A stretch of 7,412 bases of DNA from Firmicutes bacterium UBA6418 (GTDB lineage Bacteria; Bacillota; Clostridia; Peptostreptococcales; Anaerovoracaceae), in contig DJPG01000080.1 of assembly GCA_002439735.1 (NCBI GenBank), positions 11,296 through 18,707 of the forward strand, written 5' to 3'. The notes beneath the pieces are model-generated. The model was not told where the DNA came from. It saw only the letters and a list, made by a program, of their open reading frames with translations, and made no database searches. Position 1 is the first letter of the stretch, and every line of letters begins with the position of its first letter. Both the position numbers and the translations under genes were made by a program. Below are positions 1 to 5,286 of the stretch, in pieces.

Positions 1-2376
1 GCACAGGCCGAAGCAAGATTCCTGATGCTTTCCGTCAACAACATCCTGGCGCCGAAGGACGGATCTCCGATCACGACACCGACACAGGATATGATCCTGG
101 GCAGCTACTATCTGACACACCCGGGCGTAGAAGAAAGAAACACTTACGCGGAAAAGGGCGACGGAAAAGTTTTCACGGATCTGGATGAAATGCTGATGGC
201 TTACCAGAACGGTACGATCGGCATTCACGCGAAGGTCAAGGTCAGAATGTTCCTCGACGGAGACGAAAGAGGCAGACTGGTAGAATCCACGGTCGGTCGT
301 TTCATCTTCAACCAGGGTATCCCGCAGGATCTGGGCTTTGTAGACAGAGAAACAGACCCATATTCGCTGGAAGTTGACTTCCTTTGCGACAAAAAGAAAC
401 TCGGCGTGATCATTGACAAGTGTTACCGCAAGCACGGCAACACCGGCACTGTGATCATGCTGGACTACATCAAGTCCATGGGTTACAAATATTCCACCAG
501 AGCAGCCGTGACCATCAGTGTCAGCGATATGGAAATTCCGGAACAAAAGGAAGCCATTATCAAGGCAGCAGAAGCGGAAGTTGATAAATATGAAAAAGCA
601 TTCCGTTTGGGTCTGATGTCCCCACAGGAAAGATACGAAGCGATCATCAAGATCTGGTCCAAGGCGACCGACGATGTGGCGGACGCGCTGATGGAGTCCC
701 TGGGACCTCTGAACAACCTGTTCATTATGGCAAACTCCGGAGCCCGTGGTTCCAAGAACCAGATCAAACAGGTCGGCGGTATGCGTGGTCTGATGGCCAA
801 CGCGACCGGTAAAACCGTAGAGATCCCGATCAAGTCTAACTTCCGTGAGGGTCTGTCCATCCTGGAATATTTCATCTCTTCTAACGGCGCGCGGAAAGGT
901 CTGGCCGATACTGCGTTGCGTACAGCCGACTCCGGTTATCTGACCAGACGTCTGGTTGACGTGTCCCACAACGTGATTGTCAGAGAATTCGACTGCGGCA
1001 CGGATGAGGGCGTGGAGGTTCGGGCTTTCACGGACGGCAAGGAAGTCATCGAACCGCTGAAGCAGCGGATCGTCGGCAGAGTTGCGCTCAATGATATCAT
1101 CGACCCGATCAGTGGTGAAGTGATCGTGGAGCAAAACGCGGAGATCCTCGAAGCGGAAGCGGAACGCATCGAAGCCTGCGGCATTGAAAGCGTTGCTATC
1201 CGTTCGGTCATGACTTGCCGCTCCAGAACCGGCATCTGCGTAAAATGCTACGGACGCAACCTGGCAACCGGCGAAGAGGTTAACATTGGGGAAGCGGTTG
1301 GCATCACGGCGGCACAGTCCATCGGTGAACCGGGTACGCAGTTGACGATGCGAACCTTCCATACGGGCGGTGTAGCCGGTGGCGACATTACTCAGGGTCT
1401 TCCGAGAGTTGAAGAACTGTTCGAAGCCAGAAAGCCAAAGGGTCTTGCGGAGATCTGCGAAGCCGATGGTACGGTCGTTTCCATTGAAGCGAGAAAAGAT
1501 AACAAGACCGAAGTGCGTGTACGCGGTGAGGAAGAGGATCGAACCTATATCATCCCTTACGGCGCGCGGATCAATGTCAAAGAGGGCGATCAGGTCTTTG
1601 CAGGCGGACAGATCACACGCGGGCCTCTGAATCCTCATGATATTTTAAGATTGAACGGTGTCGAGGGCGTATATCAGTATCTGCTCAAAGAAGTACAGCG
1701 TGTATATAAGCAGCAGGGTGTAGATATCAACGATAAACACGTTGAAGTCATCGTCAGCCAGATGCTTTCCAAATATAAGATTGAAGATGCCGGTGATACG
1801 GATCTGCTTCCGGGCGGTTTGTACGGTAAATTCGAGATCGAAGAGGCCAATGCCAAGGCACTGGAAGACGGCGGCGAACCATGTGAAGCCAAGCGGATTT
1901 TGCTGGGAATTACCAAGGCGTCTTTGGCCACCAATTCCTTCCTGTCAGCGGCATCCTTCCAGGAAACCACCAGAGTCCTGACCGATGCGGCGATCAAGGG
2001 CAAGAATGATAAGCTGCTCGGACTGAAAGAAAACGTGATCATCGGTAAGCTGATTCCAGCCGGAACCGGTATGAAGCGATACAGGAACATTGAGCTGGAT
2101 TACGGCGTCAATGCGGAAATCATGGAGAACTTTGAGAGACAGCAGGCAGAAGAAGCTGCTCGCGCGGCTGCGGAAGAACGCGCCTTCCTTGAAATGCAGG
2201 CGCAGGAAGAAGCCGGCGTAGAGGGAGTCGAACCTGCGGGAATCGCCATGTATGACGAAGAGGACGATTCGGACGCAGCGGCGATTGTGCCGGAAACCGC
2301 AGATAAAGCTGCGGAATCAGACGCGATAGATGCAGAAGGACGTGACCGTGAAGAAACGCAGCCGGAGGAAGAATAA
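1..2376 (+). CDS. rpoC: DNA-directed RNA polymerase subunit beta' (5'-truncated by the window edge)
   Basis: This is the C-terminal 791 residues of the beta' subunit, which with beta forms the RNA polymerase active site. The reading frame is open from base 1, so the start codon, the N-terminal zinc ribbon and the catalytic NADFDGD loop lie upstream. The visible sequence begins at EAR-FLMLSVNN, just after the catalytic loop in the family. The bridge helix region (nt 841-963) contains GARKGLADTAL and SGYLTRRLVDV. The second zinc site has four cysteines, encoded at nt 994, 1216, 1237 and 1246 (CRSRTGICVKC). The trigger loop (about nt 1294-1383) contains QSIGEPGTQLTMRTFHTGG and runs straight into the next domain, so the large insertion of gammaproteobacteria is absent. 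The last 78 residues (from nt 2140) form an alanine- and glutamate-rich acidic tail. A strong terminator follows. Identification is certain; only the tail is unusual. Confidence 0.99.
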   Translation, partial: AQAEARFLMLSVNNILAPKDGSPITTPTQDMILGSYYLTHPGVEERNTYAEKGDGKVFTDLDEMLMAYQNGTIGIHAKVKVRMFLDGDERGRLVESTVGRFIFNQGIPQDLGFVDRETDPYSLEVDFLCDKKKLGVIIDKCYRKHGNTGTVIMLDYIKSMGYKYSTRAAVTISVSDMEIPEQKEAIIKAAEAEVDKYEKAFRLGLMSPQERYEAIIKIWSKATDDVADALMESLGPLNNLFIMANSGARGSKNQIKQVGGMRGLMANATGKTVEIPIKSNFREGLSILEYFISSNGARKGLADTALRTADSGYLTRRLVDVSHNVIVREFDCGTDEGVEVRAFTDGKEVIEPLKQRIVGRVALNDIIDPISGEVIVEQNAEILEAEAERIEACGIESVAIRSVMTCRSRTGICVKCYGRNLATGEEVNIGEAVGITAAQSIGEPGTQLTMRTFHTGGVAGGDITQGLPRVEELFEARKPKGLAEICEADGTVVSIEARKDNKTEVRVRGEEEDRTYIIPYGARINVKEGDQVFAGGQITRGPLNPHDILRLNGVEGVYQYLLKEVQRVYKQQGVDINDKHVEVIVSQMLSKYKIEDAGDTDLLPGGLYGKFEIEEANAKALEDGGEPCEAKRILLGITKASLATNSFLSAASFQETTRVLTDAAIKGKNDKLLGLKENVIIGKLIPAGTGMKRYRNIELDYGVNAEIMENFERQQAEEAARAAAEERAFLEMQAQEEAGVEGVEPAGIAMYDEEDDSDAAAIVPETADKAAESDAIDAEGRDREETQPEEE

Positions 2377-2405
2377 AACCTCAGGTGTGCAAAGACAACA
2401 AATGC

Positions 2406-2445
2406 AAATGGAGCGGAGAAATCCGCTCCATTTTGTGGATTTTTT
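2406..2445 (+). terminator. Intrinsic terminator after rpoC
   Basis: A perfect 12-bp inverted repeat (2406-2417 with 2422-2433) closes a GAAA tetraloop (2418-2421). It is followed by TTTT (2431-2434, partly in the stem) and, after GTGGA, six more T (2440-2445). It starts 29 bases after the rpoC stop codon and should end the rpoBC transcript. The U-tract is interrupted, so some read-through into the hydrogenase gene is possible. Confidence 0.9.
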
Positions 2446-2487
2446 GTAAAAAGTGTTTCGGTATATTTTTGAAAGGATAGGGGGAAA

Positions 2488-3909
2488 ATGACAAAGGACA
2501 AGATCTTTGAAAGCAAGGTCGATGTGATCAAATACAAGGTCATGCGGGAACTCGCACGGCAGACCTGGGCAGGCAAGGACGCATTCATGGCCTTTAACGA
2601 GATTGCCAATGTAGTCGTCCAAAAAGGTGAACCACCAATACGCTGCTGCATCTACAAAGACCGCGCGATCATCGCGGAGCGGATCCGCATCGGTCTTGGT
2701 GAATATCACGGAAGCAAGGATACCGTGCAGGTCGTAACGATCGCCTGCGACGAATGTCCGAAGTCCGGACATGTGGTGACCAGCCTGTGCAGGGGCTGCC
2801 TGGCGCATTACTGCAGGGAGGTCTGCCCCAAAGACGCCATCGCCATCGACACCAAAGGCTATGCGCATATCGATAAGGAACGCTGCATCGAGTGCGGTCG
2901 CTGCGCTTCCGCCTGCAAATACCATGCGATCACCAATATGATCCGACCGTGCGAAAAATCGTGCCCGGTTCATGCCATCAGCATGGATGATGACGGCAGC
3001 GCCAAGATCGATCAGGAGCGATGCATCGTCTGCGGTGCTTGTGTCTATGAATGCCCGTTTGGGGCGATGAACGATATCTCCGGCATGGTGCGCGTGATCC
3101 ATGCGATTCAGGATAAACAGCAGAGCATGCGGCGTATTCACGCGATTGTCGCGCCGGCAGTGGCCGCGCAGTTTTCCGGCGTGACGACGGGACAGGTCTT
3201 CCGCGCGATCCTGGCACTTGGCTTTGACAGCGTGACCGAGGTTGCCGGCGGTGCGGATGAAACCGCGCTTGCAGAGGCGGAAGAACTGCTGGAACGAGGC
3301 TTTTTGACCAGCTCCTGCTGTCCGGCGTTTGTGGAGTACGTCAACGTCGAATTCCCGATGCTGGCAGGCAAGGTATCCGATACGCCCTCACCGATGGTTA
3401 TGACCGGAAAACGCATCAAAGAAGAGGATCCGGACGCGTTGGTGGTCTTCATTGGACCGTGCATCGCGAAAAAATATGAATGCAAGACCGACAAAGCCAG
3501 TCCGTATGTGGATCATGTACTGACCTTCTCCGAACTGCGGGCGCTGTTTGACAGCCGTGATCTGGATCTTGCGGCAATGCCCGAGAGCGATCCGCAGGAC
3601 GGATCCTGCTTTGGGCGAGGCTTCGCGCAGAGCGGAGGCGTGACCGCGGCGATCCGAGAAGCGCTGAAAGAACTGGGTCATGAGGATTTTGAATTCAAGC
3701 CGGTAATTGCCAACGGCGTAGAGGAATGCCGCGCGGCGCTTCTTAAGGCCAAGGCCGGAAAACTGGACGGTAATTTCATCGAGGGCATGATCTGCGAGGG
3801 CGGCTGCGTGCGCGGCAACGGTACGCTGGTCAACAAAAAGAACACGGCGCAGCATATGAAGGCCTACTGCGAGGCCAGCTGCCGCAAAACCTTGAAAAAT
3901 ACAAAATAG
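2488..3909 (+). CDS. Monomeric [FeFe] hydrogenase, group B type
   Basis: The protein (473 aa) should interconvert protons and H2, probably with ferredoxin as electron partner, in the cytoplasm (no signal peptide or membrane segment). All three H-cluster motifs are visible. L1 is TSSCCPAF, with C277 as the likely proton-relay cysteine and C278 as a cluster ligand. L2 is GPCIAKKYE (C325, K328, E331). L3 is EGMICEGGC (C436, C440). The GPC of L2 and the GNGTL after L3 differ from the classical MPC and GGGxP and point to group B enzymes. Residues 1-80 are a non-ferredoxin N-terminal domain; the [2Fe-2S] domain of CpI-type enzymes is absent. Residues 87-189 hold 16 cysteines, including C133-C143 and C179-C189 in [4Fe-4S] spacing. 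The ATG is preceded by AAAGGATAGGGGG. No clear own promoter or terminator is seen. Maturases HydE, HydF and HydG must be encoded elsewhere. The family call is firm; the electron partner and direction are inference. Confidence 0.93.
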   Translation: MTKDKIFESKVDVIKYKVMRELARQTWAGKDAFMAFNEIANVVVQKGEPPIRCCIYKDRAIIAERIRIGLGEYHGSKDTVQVVTIACDECPKSGHVVTSLCRGCLAHYCREVCPKDAIAIDTKGYAHIDKERCIECGRCASACKYHAITNMIRPCEKSCPVHAISMDDDGSAKIDQERCIVCGACVYECPFGAMNDISGMVRVIHAIQDKQQSMRRIHAIVAPAVAAQFSGVTTGQVFRAILALGFDSVTEVAGGADETALAEAEELLERGFLTSSCCPAFVEYVNVEFPMLAGKVSDTPSPMVMTGKRIKEEDPDALVVFIGPCIAKKYECKTDKASPYVDHVLTFSELRALFDSRDLDLAAMPESDPQDGSCFGRGFAQSGGVTAAIREALKELGHEDFEFKPVIANGVEECRAALLKAKAGKLDGNFIEGMICEGGCVRGNGTLVNKKNTAQHMKAYCEASCRKTLKNTK

Positions 3910-3912
3910 CAG

Positions 3913-3942
3913 TTGACACGGGTATGGATTTTCTGCTATAAT
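3913..3942 (+). promoter_or_regulatory. Consensus sigma-A promoter for rpsL (str operon)
   Basis: The -35 box TTGACA (3913-3918) and -10 box TATAAT (3937-3942) both match consensus exactly, with an 18-bp spacer and a TG at 3934-3935 that makes an extended -10. The -35 box begins four bases after the hydrogenase stop codon. Transcription should start near 3949, giving a leader of about 90 bases before rpsL. Strong, housekeeping-type expression is expected. Confidence 0.92.
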
Positions 3943-3948
3943 TATAAG

Positions 3949-4039
3949 CGCTTTCGAGCAAATTCGGCCTGAGGACTTGACAACAGGTCGTTTTGGCTTG
4001 AAAAAATAAATTCAGATTTCAGAAGAAAGGAGAAAAAGG
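3949..4039 (+). promoter_or_regulatory. 5' leader of rpsL mRNA with small hairpins
   Basis: The predicted leader starts with a 3-bp hairpin closing a TTCG loop (3950-3959). A second fold pairs 3974-3979 with 3984-3989 around an ACAA loop (6 bp, one G-U), and GGCC at 3966-3969 can pair with GGCT at 3995-3998 outside it. It is followed by an A-rich stretch, not a U-tract, so it does not look like an attenuator. AAAGGAG (4026-4032) is the rpsL Shine-Dalgarno sequence, seven bases from the ATG. Any regulatory role is inference. Confidence 0.4.
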
Positions 4040-4459
4040 ATGCCTACTATAAACCAATTAGTACGCGAAGGTAGAACCAGTGCTGCGAAGAAGTCAACAG
4101 CTCCTGCTTTGAACAAGGGTATGAACTCTCTGAAGAGAGTTGCGACTGACACACATTCCCCACAGAAAAGAGGCGTTTGCACTTCTGTTAAGACAGTAAC
4201 TCCGAAAAAGCCTAACTCGGCTCTGAGAAAGGTTGCCAGAGTTCGTCTGACCAACGGTATTGAAGTAACTGCTTACATCCCGGGCATCGGCCACAACCTG
4301 CAGGAACACAGCGTTGTTCTGATCAGAGGCGGCAGAGTCAAAGACCTTCCGGGTGTAAGATACCACATCGTAAGAGGAACCCTTGATACCGCAGGCGTGA
4401 ACAACAGACTGCAGGCTCGTTCCAAATACGGCGCGAAGAGACCGAAAGCGAAGAAGTAA
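4040..4459 (+). CDS. rpsL: 30S ribosomal protein S12
   Basis: S12 (139 aa) sits at the decoding centre of the small ribosomal subunit and helps monitor codon-anticodon pairing. The N-terminus MPTINQLVREGR and the extra residues before SPQKRGVC give the longer form found in Firmicutes, compared with 124 residues in E. coli. The decoding loops are intact: TPKKPNSALRK (residues 54-64) and GGRVKDLPGVRYH (97-109). K56 and K101, the residues usually changed in streptomycin-resistant strains, are both lysine, so no resistance allele is present at those positions. D102 is the position methylthiolated in many bacteria. The gene is the first of the str operon, with its own consensus promoter and a strong Shine-Dalgarno sequence. 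Unusually, 295 bases separate it from rpsG. Confidence 0.99.
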   Translation: MPTINQLVREGRTSAAKKSTAPALNKGMNSLKRVATDTHSPQKRGVCTSVKTVTPKKPNSALRKVARVRLTNGIEVTAYIPGIGHNLQEHSVVLIRGGRVKDLPGVRYHIVRGTLDTAGVNNRLQARSKYGAKRPKAKK

Positions 4460-4666
4460 GATTTTCGCCCGGTAAGACGAAAAACGCGGTAGAGCATTCT
4501 TTTCAACATAAAAGAAGCGCTCACGGTCATCCGAAAGGATTGATCGAGTACCCCGTCAGCAAAGACTGGCCAGAAGCGCGATTGCAGCCTGACCAGAGTA
4601 ATCCGCATGCCGCGGAGAAACGCCCGCGCGGGCAGATTTTCCTAAGAGACATGAGGGTGAAGCAAA

Positions 4667-4717
4667 GTGCAATTGAAACGTTATTTTTTAGTTTGCAGAT
4701 CGTTCCGTACTAGATAA
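4667..4717 (+). CDS. Possible 16-residue leader peptide upstream of rpsG
   Basis: A GTG codon at 4667 lies six bases after GGTGA (4656-4660), a fair Shine-Dalgarno match, and opens a 16-codon frame encoding MQLKRYFLVCRSFRTR. It ends at TAA 4715-4717, inside the loop of the hairpin at 4698-4735. Ribosomes translating it would unwind the left arm of that hairpin. So short a frame arises easily by chance, and an overlapping 20-codon ATG frame (4651-4713) exists with a poorer ribosome site. Treat as a hypothesis. Confidence 0.15.
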   Translation: MQLKRYFLVCRSFRTR

Positions 4718-4735
4718 GACAGACTCGGAATGATC
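4698..4735 (+). promoter_or_regulatory. Hairpin adjacent to the rpsG ribosome binding site
   Basis: GATCGTTCCG (4698-4707) pairs with CGGAATGATC (4726-4735) in a 10-bp stem with one G-U pair and an 18-base loop. It ends five bases before AGGAGG (4741-4746). It is not followed by a U-tract, so it is not a terminator. Its position fits translational control of rpsG, for example by S7 binding, or a processing site. The pairing is seen; the function is inferred. Confidence 0.5.
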
Positions 4736-4740
4736 CGGCG

Positions 4741-4757
4741 AGGAGGGAAGAGAAGTG
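4741..4757 (+). promoter_or_regulatory. rpsG ribosome binding site fixing a GTG start
   Basis: AGGAGGG (4741-4747) lies eight bases from the GTG at 4755-4757. S7 proteins begin with MPRKG or close variants, and the codons after this GTG read PRKGNVPKR, so the GTG is the start. No in-frame ATG fits the conserved N-terminus. Confidence 0.93.
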
Positions 4758-5225
4758 CCAAGAAAAGGTAATGTACCAAAGAGAGATGTACTTCCGGATC
4801 CGGTTTACGGAAGCGTAACTGTTGCGAAACTGATCAACAGCATTATGCTGGACGGTAAAAAAGGAACTGCACAGGCGATCGTCTATGGTGCGTTTGATAT
4901 GATCAAAGCACAGACAGGCGAAGAACCTTTGGAAGTATTCGAAAAGGCAATGAACAATATCATGCCTGTATTAGAAGTAAAAGCCAAGAGAATCGGTGGT
5001 GCGAACTACCAGGTTCCGGTTGAGGTAAGACCGGAAAGAAGACAGACCTTAGGTCTGAGATGGCTGACCAAGTATACCAGAGCCAGAGGCGAAAGAACCA
5101 TGGCGGAAAGACTTGCAAAAGAGCTTATGGATGCAGCGAACAACACAGGCGCATCGGTAAAGAAGAAGGAAGATACGCATAAGATGGCTGATGCGAACAG
5201 AGCGTTCGCACACTTCAGATGGTAA
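4755..5225 (+). CDS. rpsG: 30S ribosomal protein S7
   Basis: S7 (156 aa, the usual length) is a primary assembly protein that nucleates folding of the 3' domain of 16S rRNA and forms part of the head of the small subunit near the E site. The basic N-terminus MPRKGNVPKR is followed by the conserved DPVYGS. Residues 80-96 carry GGANYQVPVEVRPERR, part of the rRNA-contacting face. The C-terminus KMADANRAFAHFRW is full length. All 13 arginines are encoded by AGA, typical of strong codon selection in a highly expressed gene. It starts with GTG behind a strong Shine-Dalgarno sequence and a 10-bp hairpin. In E. coli S7 represses its own operon by binding mRNA just upstream; whether that holds here is not shown. 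fusA follows after 61 bases without a terminator, so the two are probably cotranscribed. Confidence 0.99.
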   Translation: MPRKGNVPKRDVLPDPVYGSVTVAKLINSIMLDGKKGTAQAIVYGAFDMIKAQTGEEPLEVFEKAMNNIMPVLEVKAKRIGGANYQVPVEVRPERRQTLGLRWLTKYTRARGERTMAERLAKELMDAANNTGASVKKKEDTHKMADANRAFAHFRW

Positions 5226-5286
5226 TCCGGGTGCAGGTTTTGAACGAACAAACAAATAAGAGAAAAGTAGAAGGGAGGATATACGT

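Larger units (their letters stand above)
4460..4754 (+). other. Long rpsL-rpsG spacer: candidate structured RNA
   Basis: This 295-base stretch has no convincing protein gene but folds on paper into six consecutive stem-loops. S1 pairs 4462-4467 with 4478-4483 (6 bp). S2 pairs 4492-4495 and 4497-4503 with 4519-4522 and 4510-4516 (4+7 bp). S3 pairs 4524-4532 with 4537-4546 (9 bp, one bulge, GAAA loop). S4 pairs 4566-4573 with 4589-4596 (7 of 8 pairs). S5 pairs 4608-4615 with 4624-4628 and 4632-4634. S6 pairs 4698-4707 with 4726-4735. None has a strong U-tract, so they are not obvious terminators. In E. coli the rpsL-rpsG spacer binds S7 for feedback control; a related role here is inference. 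I do not recognise a known RNA family. A processing site or a decayed gene are alternatives. Confidence 0.5.

Noticed and set aside
2441..2469. TTTTTG and TATTTT, 17 bases apart, as a hydrogenase promoter.
   Set aside because: The boxes match consensus poorly and the implied start site falls within the ribosome binding site.
2317..3141. Long open frame on the minus strand opposite the hydrogenase (274 codons).
   Set aside because: It is a shadow of the GC-biased hydrogenase frame, runs across the rpoC terminator and resembles no protein family I know.
3977..4007. A second TTGACA in the rpsL leader as an additional promoter.
   Set aside because: No acceptable -10 box lies 16-18 bases downstream; the sequence there is an A-run. 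The bases also fit a small hairpin.
4488..4522. tRNA-like stretch: GGTAGAGCA followed by a hairpin, resembling a D-loop and anticodon arm.
   Set aside because: There is no matching 5' half of a D stem, the loop is 6 or 10 bases instead of 7, and no T arm or acceptor stem can be built around it.
4621..4640. GC-rich palindrome GCCCGCGCGGGC followed by AGATTTT as a terminator.
   Set aside because: Only four T follow, not directly after the stem, and termination here would cut rpsG and fusA off from the str promoter.
4673..4716. Promoter for rpsG in the AT-rich part of the spacer (TTGAAA or TTTAGT with TAGATA).
   Set aside because: TTGAAA has no -10 box at the right distance, and TTTAGT with TAGATA match only three of six positions each.
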